A model generated the notes under the pieces. The model saw only the letters and a program-made list of their open reading frames with translations, was not told the origin of the DNA and did no database searches. Positions 1 through 12,947 of a DNA stretch of 64,000 nucleotides are shown here, piece by piece (within the stretch, counting starts at the first letter, position 1; each line of letters starts with the position of its first letter). This DNA is from Marinobacterium marinum (lineage in GTDB: Bacteria > Pseudomonadota > Gammaproteobacteria > Pseudomonadales > Balneatricaceae), in NCBI RefSeq assembly GCF_013868415.1, contig NZ_JACEMT010000055.1, positions 1 through 64,000 on the forward strand, read 5' to 3'. Position numbers and translations under genes: made by a program.

Positions 1-27
1 ATCTTTTAAAGCTTCTTAGCTTTAAAC

Positions 28-39
28 GCTCTTTAACAA
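28..39 (+). promoter_or_regulatory. boxA antitermination element of the rRNA operon
   Basis: GCTCTTTAACAA matches the boxA element of bacterial rRNA leaders and spacers, which loads the Nus antitermination complex. It lies about 100 bases before the 23S 5' end, the usual place in a 16S-23S spacer. The 16S gene and any spacer tRNAs would lie left of the window. Confidence 0.8.
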
Positions 40-138
40 ATTGGATCTGAAAGATTGTCTTGTATTGTTTGATACAAGCGCCAACCGGCGATAATCGTTA
101 CGAACCATTCATTTGAACAGACGCCTTCGGGTTATATG

Positions 139-3022
<2,884 letters not shown>

Positions 3023-3166
3023 ATAACGCCCAAGGCGTTTGCAATGAATGGTTAGACTGAAGATCAGTCAAGAATATGATTATCGCAGCTCGCAAGAGCA
3101 CCGGTTGAACGCTTGTAGCGACAACACAGACAGTCACCGAATTTCAGATCCGATTTGTACCAGTTT
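3023..3166 (+). other. 23S-5S spacer, no tRNA
   Basis: About 144 bases between the large rRNA and 5S. I looked for a cloverleaf and a CCA-type 3' end and found none, so this is processed spacer only. Confidence 0.7.
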
Positions 3167-3285
3167 TGCTTGGCGACAATAGAGCCGTGGAACCACCTGA
3201 TCCCATACCGAACTCAGCAGTGAAACGCGGCATCGCCGATGGTAGTGTGGGGCTTCCCCATGTGAGAGTAGGTCATCGCCAAGCA
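3167..3285 (+). rRNA. rrf: 5S ribosomal RNA
   Basis: A roughly 119-nt 5S rRNA. The terminal helix TGCTTGGCGA/TCGCCAAGCA closes the molecule, and the conserved ACCGAACTCAG and AGTGAAACGC segments and the GATGGTAGTGTGGGG arm are present. It is the last gene of the operon and is followed at once by a rho-independent terminator. Confidence 0.96.
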
Positions 3286-3296
3286 TTTATTCAGTG

Positions 3297-3328
3297 AAAA
3301 CCCCGGTCTCGTCGAGATCGGGGTTTTT
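3297..3328 (+). terminator. rho-independent terminator of the rRNA operon
   Basis: AAAACCCCGGTCTC, a GTC loop, then GAGATCGGGG and TTTTT. The ten-pair stem has a single G-T pair and is followed by a T tract. Confidence 0.9.
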
Positions 3329-3423
3329 GCGTTTTGGGCGGTTCGGGGAGCCTTGTTTGCTGGTGTCGTGAACCGTATAGTGCGCCTCTCTCCAGCTTAT
3401 GCAGGTTAACAGCTACAGTGAAA

Positions 3424-4068
3424 ATGGATAATCCGCCCAGAAAACCTTTCGTTGCCCGAGGCTCGGGTGTGCTTCGGTGTGAAGGCTGCCGCCTGCCTCA
3501 GGAGGTTTGTATCTGCGAGTGGCGTTACAGGGTACCGGCAGCCTGTCAGTTCTGGCTGTTAACGCATCGGTATGAGTTGTACAAACCAACCAACACGGGG
3601 CGTTTGATCCTCGATTCGATCGAAGGCACACGCATCTTTGAATGGTCCCGTACCGAGCCGAGTGACGAGCTGATGGCGGCTTTGAATGATGAACGTTACG
3701 CACCCTGCCTGGTTTTTCCTGCCGGAGATGATTACCAGGAGCGGATGGTCCATCAAGTCGGAGGAGAGGGGCGTATACCGGTTTATATTATCCTGGATGG
3801 GACCTGGCGACAGGCGCGGCGCATGTTTCGCCACAGTCGCTATCTGCAGCATCTGCCCGTGATTGAGCCTCAGACCGACCGTTTGAGCCGTTATCAGCTA
3901 CGACGCTCGACCATTGATCAACACTTGTGTACGGCAGAGGTTGCGGTTGCCTTGCTGGAACAGGTGGGGAATCAGGCGGCAGCTGATCATCTGGAAGGGT
4001 ATTTCGAACGTTTCAACCGCAGCTATATTGCCACGCGGCGTCGCTGGGCCAAGCGGGGGTCTGAGTGA
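3424..4068 (+). CDS. tapT: tRNA-uridine aminocarboxypropyltransferase, DTW family
   Basis: Enzyme of the TapT (YfiP)/DTW family, which transfers the 3-amino-3-carboxypropyl group of S-adenosylmethionine to a uridine of tRNA (acp3U). The 214-residue protein has the family's N-terminal four-cysteine metal motif (C19, C22, C29, C31) and the signature DGTW at 125-128, followed by the basic RQARRM helix. The ATG at 3424 is preferred over in-frame codons further upstream because the family begins a few residues before the cysteine cluster; the ribosome site is weak. It stands alone between the rRNA terminator and the convergent secB. Whether U47 or another position is modified cannot be read from sequence. 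Confidence 0.85.
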   Translation: MDNPPRKPFVARGSGVLRCEGCRLPQEVCICEWRYRVPAACQFWLLTHRYELYKPTNTGRLILDSIEGTRIFEWSRTEPSDELMAALNDERYAPCLVFPAGDDYQERMVHQVGGEGRIPVYIILDGTWRQARRMFRHSRYLQHLPVIEPQTDRLSRYQLRRSTIDQHLCTAEVAVALLEQVGNQAAADHLEGYFERFNRSYIATRRRWAKRGSE

Positions 4069-4078
4069 CCGACCCCCG
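4055..4078. terminator. hairpin between convergent tapT and secB
   Basis: GGGGGTC at 4055-4061 pairs with GACCCCC at 4071-4077 across a nine-base loop that includes the tapT stop. There is no convincing T tract on either side, so it may be only a weak terminator. Confidence 0.35.
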
Positions 4079-4101
4079 TCTTGGGCGGGGTATGCTTATA
4101 C

Positions 4102-4569
4102 TCAGTGCGTTTCTTCCGCCGTCGGCTGCTCTGCGGCGCGCTGCTGCATCTGCTGCGCATACAGTGCATCGAAGTTGACCGGTGCCAGCATCAGCGGAGG
4201 GAAGCTGGCCTTGGTGACAAAGTTGTCGACAGCTTCACGGGCATAGGGGAACAGCAGGTTCGGGCAGAAGGCTCCCAGGGTATGGTGCAGTTCGGCTTCT
4301 TCCAGGCCGGCAATCAGGAAAATGGCAGCCTGCTGAACTTCGACCAGGAAAGCGGTTTCATCTGCGTTCTTGGCTGTCACGGTCAGGGTGAGTACCACTT
4401 CGTGATGGTTTTCATCCAGTGACTGGGTGCGGGTGTTCATTTCCAGATTGATTTCCGGCTGCCAGGGCTGGGTAAAGGCCTTTGCACCGGCCGGTGTTTC
4501 CAGAGAGGCGTCTTTGATGTAAACACGCTGCAGAGCGAACTGCGGCTGGTTTGCGTTAGCTTCAGACAT
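4102..4569 (-). CDS. secB: protein-export chaperone SecB
   Basis: SecB is the cytoplasmic tetrameric chaperone that keeps precursors unfolded and delivers them to SecA. The 155-residue protein is normal in length and shows the [10 protein letters not shown] start of the beta sheet, the [11 protein letters not shown] segment, and [15 protein letters not shown] near the C-terminus, all family hallmarks. AAGGAT lies 10 bases before the ATG. It is the last gene of the rhodanese-grxC-secB minus-strand group, a common proteobacterial arrangement. The group faces gpmI divergently, as in pseudomonads. Confidence 0.97.
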   Translation of the reverse strand: MSEANANQPQFALQRVYIKDASLETPAGAKAFTQPWQPEINLEMNTRTQSLDENHHEVVLTLTVTAKNADETAFLVEVQQAAIFLIAGLEEAELHHTLGAFCPNLLFPYAREAVDNFVTKASFPPLMLAPVNFDALYAQQMQQRAAEQPTAEETH

Positions 4570-4603
4570 CTGAATATCCTTGTATCAGTCTTGTGGTGGT
4601 AGT

Positions 4604-4858
4604 TCAGCCAGCGAGCAGCGCGTCGAGCTGCCCCTGTTGTTCCAGTGCGAACAGATCATCACAACCTCCCACATGGGTCTGGCCAATGAAAATCTGGGGA
4701 ACGGAGCGACGGTTGCTGCGCTGCATCATTTCCTGGCGCAGAGCCGGATCGCTGTCCACATCGATCGCGGTATATTCGACCTGCTTGCTGTCCAGAAGAG
4801 CGATGGCACGGGTGCAAAAAGGGCACCAACGGGTCAGATAGATGGTTACGTCAGTCAT
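4604..4858 (-). CDS. grxC: glutaredoxin 3
   Basis: Small cytoplasmic thiol-disulfide oxidoreductase that uses glutathione. The 84-residue protein has the dithiol active site CPFC at residues 12-15 (the family more often has CPYC), the cis-proline segment SVPQIF, and the GGCDDL glutathione-binding turn. The ATG at 4858 is chosen because the protein then starts directly at the first beta strand as in the family; a longer upstream frame would run into the rhodanese gene. It follows the rhodanese gene by five bases and precedes secB by 34, so the three are probably one transcript. Confidence 0.95.
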   Translation of the reverse strand: MTDVTIYLTRWCPFCTRAIALLDSKQVEYTAIDVDSDPALRQEMMQRSNRRSVPQIFIGQTHVGGCDDLFALEQQGQLDALLAG

Positions 4859-4863
4859 GGTAC

Positions 4864-5277
4864 TCACTTGATGATCGGCATGTTCTGGCCTTTCCACTCG
4901 GTCATGCCGCCGCTAAGGCGCACGACCTGCTGGAAGCCTGCCGTTTTCAGTTTCTTGGCTGCGGCACCGGCGGACTGGCCAAGGTTGCACACCACGATCA
5001 CGGGAGTGTCCTTGAATTTGTCCAGCTCGCTCATGCGGCGGTCAAGGTCGGCCAGCGGAATGTGGTGAGCGCTGGTGATGCGCCCGGTATCCCACTCCTT
5101 GCGGGTGCGGATATCCAGTACGATACCGGACTCCTTGTTGATCAGACGGGTCGCTTCCGCGGGCGTGACCGATTTGCCGGACTTGCGCTTTTCGGTGGCC
5201 AACAGGATAAGAAGCGTCAGCACCCAGGCACCGACCAGATAGTAATGCTGTGTTGCGAATTCGATCAGGCGTTCCAT
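4864..5277 (-). CDS. membrane-anchored rhodanese-like protein (YibN type)
   Basis: A 137-residue protein with one N-terminal membrane helix (about 12-28), then a basic stretch and a single rhodanese domain. The presumed catalytic cysteine is C97 in the loop CNLGQSAG, so a sulfurtransferase or persulfide-carrier role is possible but its substrate is unknown. The start at 5277 (MERLIEF) is preferred because GGAA lies seven bases upstream; ATG codons at 5283 and 5382 are alternatives. Its fixed position ahead of grxC and secB is typical of YibN and suggests a role in thiol chemistry at the inner membrane, which is inference. Confidence 0.85.
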   Translation of the reverse strand: MERLIEFATQHYYLVGAWVLTLLILLATEKRKSGKSVTPAEATRLINKESGIVLDIRTRKEWDTGRITSAHHIPLADLDRRMSELDKFKDTPVIVVCNLGQSAGAAAKKLKTAGFQQVVRLSGGMTEWKGQNMPIIK

Positions 5278-5392
5278 AGTCATTCCGGTCAAAGGGACGG
5301 ATATAAAGTCGTCAAGTATACAATGCCACTGTGGCAGCGATAAGGGCATGGCTTCAAAAGCTGAACGATGGTCGTTAGCCAATCCGGCTGCA

Positions 5393-5419
5393 AGGCAGTA
5401 AAATGACTGCCTGTTTTTT
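5393..5419 (+). terminator. terminator-like hairpin in the gpmI leader
   Basis: AGGCAGT at 5393-5399 and ACTGCCT at 5406-5412 form a perfect seven-pair stem with a six-base loop, followed by GTTTTTTAA on the plus strand. It sits 26 bases upstream of gpmI, although no plus-strand gene precedes it, so it would stop or attenuate a leader transcript. Confidence 0.6.
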
Positions 5420-5445
5420 AATCGACCGGACAGATGTAGCCCACC

Positions 5446-7002
5446 ATGACAGAAGCACGCGCAACCAAGGCCCTGATCATTCTTGATGGCTTTGGCGTGG
5501 AATCCACGCCCTCGTCAGCTATCGATGCTGCCAATACACCGACTTGGGATCGTCTGCTGTCGCAGAACCCCAATTCGCGTATCCAGACCTCTGGTGAGGC
5601 CGTGGGCCTTCCGGACGGCCAGATGGGTAATTCCGAAGTGGGGCACATGAATATTGGTGCCGGTCGCACGGTGTACCAGAACTTCACTCGGATCTCCAAA
5701 TCGATCACGGATGGTGACTTCTTCGAAAACGAGGCCCTGTGCCAGTCGATGGATAAGGCGATTGCTGCCGGACGCGCAGTGCATGTACTGGGCCTGCTGT
5801 CGCCGGGTGGTGTACACAGTCATGAAGAACATATTTTCGCCCTGTTGGAAATGGCCGTGAAACGCGGCGCGAAAGATGTTTATCTGCACGCGATCCTGGA
5901 TGGGCGTGACATGCCGCCACGCTCAGCGGAGCCATCCCTGCAAGCGGCCGAGGCGACCTTCGCGCGCCTGGGTACCGGTGCGATAGCCACCGTGGTTGGT
6001 CGCTACTACGCTATGGACCGTGATAACCGTTGGGACCGCGTTGAGCAGGCCTATAACGCGATGACGCTGGGACAGGCACCGCAACAGGCCAGCACAGCCG
6101 AGATGGCGTTGGCTGCCGCCTATGGGCGAGACGAAAATGATGAATTCGTACAGGCAACCGTAATCACCAATGCCGAGGGGCAGCCGGTTGCATGTGTGCA
6201 GGATGGGGACACACTGATTTGTGCGAACTTCCGCCCCGACCGCGCACGTGAAATTACCCGTTGCTTCGTGGATCAAGGGTTTGACGGGTTCGTGCGCCAA
6301 TCACATCCAGCTCTTAGTGGCTATGTGATGTTGACCGAATATGCCGCCGATATCGCGGCACCGTCCGCGTTTCCGCCAGTGCCGATTCGCAATGACTTGG
6401 GTGAATACCTGTCAGGCCTGGGCAAAACCCAGCTGCGGATATCGGAAACCGAAAAGTACGCGCACGTGACTTTCTTCTTCAATGGTGGTCAAGAGGCAGT
6501 GTATCCGGGTGAAGATCGTATTCTGGTCCCGTCGCCTCAGGTCGCAACGTATGACCTGCAACCGGAGATGAGTGCCCCGGAAGTCACTGAAAAGCTTTGT
6601 ACAGCTATTCGCAGCGGCAAGTATGACCTGATTGTTTGCAACTATGCCAACGGCGATATGGTTGGACATACGGGCAACTTTGATGCCGCCGTGCAGGCAG
6701 TGGAAACCGTTGACGAGAGCCTGACCCGAGTACTTGAAGCGCTGGCCGACGTACAGGGTGAAGCCCTGATTACGGCGGACCACGGCAATGTGGAGTTGAT
6801 GCGCGACCCCAACAGCGGTCAGCCGCATACGGCTCACACAACCTGGCCCGTGGCGCTCATTTATGCCGGCCCCCGCGCCGATTCCCTGCAGCTGGCAGAT
6901 GGTGCGCTTTGTGACTTGGCACCGACACTGCTGTCGTTGATGGGACTGGAGAGACCGGCTGAAATGTCGGGCCACTCTCTGGCAACCCTGGCGCGGGACT
7001 GA
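5446..7002 (+). CDS. gpmI: 2,3-bisphosphoglycerate-independent phosphoglycerate mutase
   Basis: Interconverts 3- and 2-phosphoglycerate in glycolysis and gluconeogenesis through a phosphoserine, with two Mn ions. The 518-residue length is normal for the alkaline-phosphatase-superfamily enzyme. D14 in ILDGFG and the nucleophile S63 in [12 protein letters not shown] are at the expected places; the phosphotransferase domain carries [14 protein letters not shown], and the metal site [10 protein letters not shown] is near 445. It heads gpmI-envC-ctpA; the envC start follows its stop by only five bases. The hairpin just upstream could attenuate expression. Confidence 0.97.
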   Translation: MTEARATKALIILDGFGVESTPSSAIDAANTPTWDRLLSQNPNSRIQTSGEAVGLPDGQMGNSEVGHMNIGAGRTVYQNFTRISKSITDGDFFENEALCQSMDKAIAAGRAVHVLGLLSPGGVHSHEEHIFALLEMAVKRGAKDVYLHAILDGRDMPPRSAEPSLQAAEATFARLGTGAIATVVGRYYAMDRDNRWDRVEQAYNAMTLGQAPQQASTAEMALAAAYGRDENDEFVQATVITNAEGQPVACVQDGDTLICANFRPDRAREITRCFVDQGFDGFVRQSHPALSGYVMLTEYAADIAAPSAFPPVPIRNDLGEYLSGLGKTQLRISETEKYAHVTFFFNGGQEAVYPGEDRILVPSPQVATYDLQPEMSAPEVTEKLCTAIRSGKYDLIVCNYANGDMVGHTGNFDAAVQAVETVDESLTRVLEALADVQGEALITADHGNVELMRDPNSGQPHTAHTTWPVALIYAGPRADSLQLADGALCDLAPTLLSLMGLERPAEMSGHSLATLARD

Positions 7003-7007
7003 TCGTC

Positions 7008-8150
7008 GTGAAGGCCTGTACCCGAGTGCTGCTCGTACTCTGCCTGAGTATGGGTGGCCTGAGCGTGCAGGCTGCGCAGGACCCGGCCAAAACCGAGCAG
7101 CAGCTCAAACGGGTCAAGCAGCAGATCAGCGCTCTGCAGGCCAAACTGGCCAAGCGCAAGCAGGTCCTGGCCAAGGCAGAAGCCGAGCTGCGAGGCTTTG
7201 ACAAGCGTATCGGCGCGGTGGCGGCAGAGCTGCGTCAGCTGGATGAACGTCAGCAGCAATTGCAGACTCGGCGCGGCAGCTTGGGGGATGACGAGGCAGA
7301 GCTGGTTGCCCGACTGCAGGAGCAGGAGGGGCTGATTCGCGACCTGCTGCGAGAACAGTACAAGCTGGGCCGCCAGCCGGGCATGGAACTGCTGTTGTCA
7401 CAGGAAGACCCCCAGCAGCTGTCTCGAATGCTGCACTATTACGACTATCTGGCGTCGCGCCTGAATGCCGAGCTGGTCGCGTACCGGGACCGAATAGAAC
7501 GGCTGACCGAAACGCAAAGTGCCATCTCGGCCACTGATAGCGAGCTGTTGTCCAACCGGACCCGCCTGCAGCAGCAGCAGCAGGCATTGGCCGAAGCTCG
7601 AGAGGGGCAGGCACGTACGCTGGCGACCTTGAAAGGGGCACACCAGCAGGACAGTCGTCGGCTGGGACGGCTGCAGTCGGACCGGGCCGAGCTGGAGGCG
7701 GTGCTTAAGGAGATCCAGCGCTCTCTGGAGCAGGTCAGACTGAAACAGGATGGGCTCAAGTTCAGCCAGCGCAAGGGCAAGATCGACTGGCCGGTAACAG
7801 GACGCGTCAAGCGTTCGTTTGGCAGTCGGGTTGAAAACATCTCCTATGAAGGCATCTTGATTGCAGCCGGCACCGGCACCGAGGTCAAGGCGGCGCACCA
7901 TGGACGAGTGGTTTTTGCCGACTGGTTGCGGGGATACGGTTTGGTGCTTATTCTGGACCATGGCAACGGTTATCTGTCACTGTATGGCCATAACGAAAGT
8001 TTGTTGCGAGAGCCCGGTGAATGGGTGGGGACCGGTGAAAGTCTGGCACTGGCCGGCAGCAGTGGCGGCAGTACGGAACCCGGACTGTATTTTGCTATCC
8101 GATATCAGGGACGCTCGGTTGATCCAATCACCTGGCTTAAACGGCGCTAA
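7008..8150 (+). CDS. envC: murein hydrolase activator EnvC
   Basis: Periplasmic activator of the AmiA/AmiB amidases at the division septum. The 380-residue protein begins with a signal peptide (about 1-22, ending VQA), continues with a long coiled coil (about 25-245, rich in Q, E, R and L) and ends in a LytM/M23 domain (about 258-380). The LytM zinc ligands are degenerate: the usual HxGxD is SYEGIL and the final HxH strand reads LYFAIR. Only LYGHN keeps a histidine. EnvC is known to be catalytically inactive, so this fits an activator. Start is GTG, five bases after the gpmI stop. A ctpA-type protease follows 19 bases downstream. Confidence 0.93.
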   Translation: MKACTRVLLVLCLSMGGLSVQAAQDPAKTEQQLKRVKQQISALQAKLAKRKQVLAKAEAELRGFDKRIGAVAAELRQLDERQQQLQTRRGSLGDDEAELVARLQEQEGLIRDLLREQYKLGRQPGMELLLSQEDPQQLSRMLHYYDYLASRLNAELVAYRDRIERLTETQSAISATDSELLSNRTRLQQQQQALAEAREGQARTLATLKGAHQQDSRRLGRLQSDRAELEAVLKEIQRSLEQVRLKQDGLKFSQRKGKIDWPVTGRVKRSFGSRVENISYEGILIAAGTGTEVKAAHHGRVVFADWLRGYGLVLILDHGNGYLSLYGHNESLLREPGEWVGTGESLALAGSSGGSTEPGLYFAIRYQGRSVDPITWLKRR

Positions 8151-8169
8151 CTGACCTGCAGGGAATTCG

Positions 8170-9462
8170 ATGATGAAGCTTTTCAGCCGTACACCTCTTG
8201 CTACTGCCCTTCTGGGATACGTCCTCAGTGCAGGGGCTCCCGCTCTGGCAGACGATGCAGTCGAAAGCGAGCGGAAAGCGCTGCCGCTGACCGAATTACG
8301 CATGTTTGCGGATGTGTTTGATCGTATCAAACAGGCTTATGTCGAACCGGTGGACGATCGCAAGTTGCTGGAAGATGCCATCCGCGGCATGTTGACGGGG
8401 CTGGACCCTCATTCGGCCTACCTGGAAGCCGATGCCTTTGAAAGTCTGCAAATTCATACCCGCGGCGAGTTTGGGGGGCTGGGCATTGAGGTTGGTCTGG
8501 AAGACGGCTTTATACGCGTTATTGCTCCGATCGATGACACGCCGGCACAGAGAGCCGGGGTGCGGGCCGGCGATCTGATCATCAAGCTCGACGACACGCC
8601 GGTGCAGGGGCTGGGCCTGAGCGAAGCGGTCGATATGATGCGTGGCGAAATCGGTACTCCCATCCGTTTGACCATCATGCGTGAGGGCCGCGACCAGCCG
8701 CTGGAGCTGGAATTGAAGCGCGATGTCATCAAGGTGGCCAGCGTGCGTCATCAGGTGTTGGAGCCGGGGTACGGTTACCTGAGGATCTCTCAGTTCCAGT
8801 CACATACCGGCCAAGATCTGGTCGCGGCCATCAACAAAATGCAGCAGGACGGCGCCCTGAAGGGGCTGGTGCTGGACCTGCGCAACAACCCGGGCGGGGT
8901 GTTGCAGGCAGCGGTTGAAGTCGGTAATGCCTTCCTGAAAGAAGGGCTGATTGTCTATACAGAAGGACGTCTGCCCAACTCGGAACTGCGCTTCAACGCC
9001 AATGAGAACACGGCGGCGCCGGATACGCCGCTGGTGGTGTTGATCAATGGTGGCAGTGCTTCTGCGTCCGAAATCGTGGCCGGTGCGTTGCAGGATCAGC
9101 AGCGGGCCGTGATTATGGGCACCGACAGTTTCGGCAAGGGGTCGGTACAGACCGTATTGCCGCTGGGTGAGGATCGGGCCATCAAACTGACAACCGCACG
9201 TTACTATACGCCCGGCGGCCGCTCGATTCAGGCACAGGGCATTCAGCCGGACCTGCGGGTGGAGGACGCACGCCTGACCCGTATTGATGGCCGGGAGCGG
9301 GTCAAGGAACGGGATCTGGCGGGCCATCTGGAAAATGGCAGCGAAGCCGAGCGAAGCGCGGCGGCATCGTCTGACCTGTCGTCACGGGATTTTCAGCTCT
9401 ATGAAGCCCTGAACCTGTTGAAGGCGATGCAAATTCTGCAGCGCGGTTCGTCAGTCGATTGA
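8170..9462 (+). CDS. ctpA: C-terminal processing protease, S41 family
   Basis: Periplasmic serine protease of the CtpA/Prc group. A signal peptide (about 1-27, ending APALA) is followed by a PDZ domain (about 95-170, with GLGIEVGLEDG) and the S41 catalytic core. The Ser lies in GSASASEIVAG (295-305) and the Lys is K323 in SFGKGSVQT. At 430 residues it matches the CtpA subgroup and is much smaller than E. coli Prc. The ATG follows AGGGAA. Gene order gpmI-envC-ctpA is common in proteobacteria and links it to septal peptidoglycan processing, although its own substrates cannot be inferred. A strong terminator follows. Confidence 0.93.
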   Translation: MMKLFSRTPLATALLGYVLSAGAPALADDAVESERKALPLTELRMFADVFDRIKQAYVEPVDDRKLLEDAIRGMLTGLDPHSAYLEADAFESLQIHTRGEFGGLGIEVGLEDGFIRVIAPIDDTPAQRAGVRAGDLIIKLDDTPVQGLGLSEAVDMMRGEIGTPIRLTIMREGRDQPLELELKRDVIKVASVRHQVLEPGYGYLRISQFQSHTGQDLVAAINKMQQDGALKGLVLDLRNNPGGVLQAAVEVGNAFLKEGLIVYTEGRLPNSELRFNANENTAAPDTPLVVLINGGSASASEIVAGALQDQQRAVIMGTDSFGKGSVQTVLPLGEDRAIKLTTARYYTPGGRSIQAQGIQPDLRVEDARLTRIDGRERVKERDLAGHLENGSEAERSAAASSDLSSRDFQLYEALNLLKAMQILQRGSSVD

Positions 9463-9466
9463 TACG

Positions 9467-9493
9467 AAAAAAGGGGCCAGGGCCCCTTTTTTA
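9467..9493. terminator. bidirectional terminator between ctpA and slmA
   Basis: AAAAAAGGGGCC, an AG turn, and GGCCCCTTTTTT form a near-perfect palindrome with A and T tracts on both sides, so it can serve the convergent ctpA (plus) and slmA (minus). Confidence 0.9.
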
Positions 9494-9510
9494 TCGACTG
9501 CAGATCGGAT

Positions 9511-11044
<1,534 letters not shown>

Positions 11045-11060
11045 TTAGGTCACATCCGGT

Positions 11061-12449
11061 TCAGGCGTCGGGAATCAGCAGCGCCGTATCGATAGCGCTC
11101 AGACGGGTCTGAAACTCGGTTTTGATTCGGTTGAGGGCTGTCGCATTCTCGGCTTCGAAGCGCAGGACCAGTACCGGGGTGGTATTGGATGCACGCATCA
11201 GGCCCCAGCCATCGGCATAGTCGACGCGTACTCCGTCGATATGGTTGATGTTGCCACCCGGGAAGTCGGCCTGCTGCAGGGCCTCGACCAGCGCGAATTT
11301 GTTGTCCTCGCGCACCTCGATATTGATTTCGGGCGTGCTCACATCCTCGGGGTAGGCCGAGAAAATAGCATCGGCATTCGCCGTACGTCCCGACAGAATT
11401 TCCAGCAGTCGGGCTGCACTGTACAGGCCATCATCAAAGCCGTACCAGCGCTCCTTGAAGAAAATGTGGCCGCTCATTTCGCCGGCCAGCAGGGCGCCGC
11501 TGGCTTTCATCTGGCGCTTGATCAGCGAGTGGCCGGTTTTCCACATGGTTGCCTTGCCACCAGCCTGCTCGATTACCTGCGGCAGCAGACGTGAGCATTT
11601 GACGTCGAACAGGATTTCGGCACCGGGGTTGCGACTGAGCACATCTTCGGCGAACAACATCATCACTCGGTCCGGGTAGATGACGTGGCCGCTTGGGGTA
11701 ATTACGCCAACGCGGTCGCCGTCGCCGTCAAAGGCCAGGCCCAGGTCCGCCTTGTGTTCGGCTACGGCGGCGATGGCATCCTGCAGATTGGCCAGTTTGC
11801 CCGGATCCGGGTGGTGGTTGGGAAAGGTGCCATCCACGTCGCAGAACAACGGGATGACCTCGCAGCCAAGCTGTTCGAGCAGTGTCGGCGCCAGCTTGCC
11901 GGGTATGCCGTTGCCGCAGTCCACCACCACTTTCATGCCGCGCTTGAGCTGAATATCGTCCAGAATACGTTGCAGATAGGCCTGATCGACCTCAAGCACT
12001 TCGGTGCTGCCGGTGCCATCGACATAGTCAGCCGTCTGAATGCGGTCGGCCAGGGCCTGGATCTGATCACCAGACAGGGTTTCGCCGCCAAGCATCATTT
12101 TGAAGCCGTTGTAATCGGACGGATTATGGCTGCCGGTGATCATGATTCCGGTCTGATCGGCATACTGGTGAGCCGCAAAATAGAGGGTGGGAGTCGGTAC
12201 ATAACCGACATCCTGTACCGCACAACCACTGTCGGTCAGGCCGCTGATCAGGATCTCTTTCAGTCGTGGCCCGGACAGGCGGCCATCGGCGGCGACCACC
12301 ACTTCGGTGATATTACGGCTCAGGGCTTCAGCCGCGAAAGCACGGCCGATGTGGTACACGGTTGCTTCGGTCAGCGATTGGCCGACGATGCCGCGGATGT
12401 CATAGGCACGAAAGATGTCACGATCAAAGTGTTCTAGCGGATAAGGCAT
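11061..12449 (-). CDS. algC: phosphomannomutase/phosphoglucomutase
   Basis: Alpha-D-phosphohexomutase of the AlgC type, making mannose-1-phosphate and glucose-1-phosphate for lipopolysaccharide and exopolysaccharide precursors. The 462-residue protein carries the phosphoserine loop TGSHNPSDYNG with S107, the magnesium loop FDGDGDR, the sugar-specificity loop GEMSGHIFFKE, and the C-terminal phosphate-binding loop RASNTTPVL. The numbering and size are almost those of Pseudomonas AlgC. It lies between dut and argB, as in pseudomonads. Bifunctionality is inferred from this subfamily; a dedicated phosphoglucomutase is less likely. Confidence 0.93.
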   Translation of the reverse strand: MPYPLEHFDRDIFRAYDIRGIVGQSLTEATVYHIGRAFAAEALSRNITEVVVAADGRLSGPRLKEILISGLTDSGCAVQDVGYVPTPTLYFAAHQYADQTGIMITGSHNPSDYNGFKMMLGGETLSGDQIQALADRIQTADYVDGTGSTEVLEVDQAYLQRILDDIQLKRGMKVVVDCGNGIPGKLAPTLLEQLGCEVIPLFCDVDGTFPNHHPDPGKLANLQDAIAAVAEHKADLGLAFDGDGDRVGVITPSGHVIYPDRVMMLFAEDVLSRNPGAEILFDVKCSRLLPQVIEQAGGKATMWKTGHSLIKRQMKASGALLAGEMSGHIFFKERWYGFDDGLYSAARLLEILSGRTANADAIFSAYPEDVSTPEINIEVREDNKFALVEALQQADFPGGNINHIDGVRVDYADGWGLMRASNTTPVLVLRFEAENATALNRIKTEFQTRLSAIDTALLIPDA

Positions 12450-12491
12450 CAGCTGGCTTTCCTGTCGTCAGTAAGTATTCACATTCATGTG

Positions 12492-12947
12492 TCAGTGGCG
12501 GCCGGAGGAACCAAAGCCACCGGCACCGCGCTCAGAATTGTCGAAGTCGTCGACGATTTCGAATTCGGCTTGAACTACCGGTACCAGTACCATTTGTGCG
12601 ATGCGCTCGCCGGGTTCGACAGTGAAGGTGGTCTGGCCACGGTTCCAGCAGGATACGAACAGCTGGCCTTGATAGTCGGAATCGATCAGGCCGACCAGAT
12701 TGCCCAGTACGATGCCGTGTTTGTGGCCCAGCCCTGAACGGGGCAGGATCATCGCGCACAGGCCCGGATCTTCGATATGGATCGCCAGCCCTGTGGGGAT
12801 CAGTTCGGTCTGCCCCGGTGCCAGGGTCAAGGCTTCGTCCAGGCAGGCGCGCAGATCAAGACCGGCGGAGCCTTCGGTAGCGTAGGCGGGCAGGGGGATG
12901 TCGCGACCAATGCGGTCATTCAGGATTTTGACTTGCAGTGATTTCAT
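12492..12947 (-). CDS. dut: dUTP diphosphatase
   Basis: Homotrimeric dUTPase that hydrolyses dUTP to dUMP, keeping uracil out of DNA and supplying thymidylate synthesis. The 151-residue protein shows the five trimeric-dUTPase motifs: [36 protein letters not shown], and the C-terminal arm [10 protein letters not shown] that closes over the substrate. Its ATG overlaps the coaBC stop by four bases, so translation is probably coupled, as is usual for coaBC-dut. Confidence 0.97.
   Translation of the reverse strand: MKSLQVKILNDRIGRDIPLPAYATEGSAGLDLRACLDEALTLAPGQTELIPTGLAIHIEDPGLCAMILPRSGLGHKHGIVLGNLVGLIDSDYQGQLFVSCWNRGQTTFTVEPGERIAQMVLVPVVQAEFEIVDDFDNSERGAGGFGSSGRH

Noticed and set aside
3023-3166. 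tRNA gene between 23S and 5S
   Set aside because: No cloverleaf, T-loop or acceptor stem could be found.
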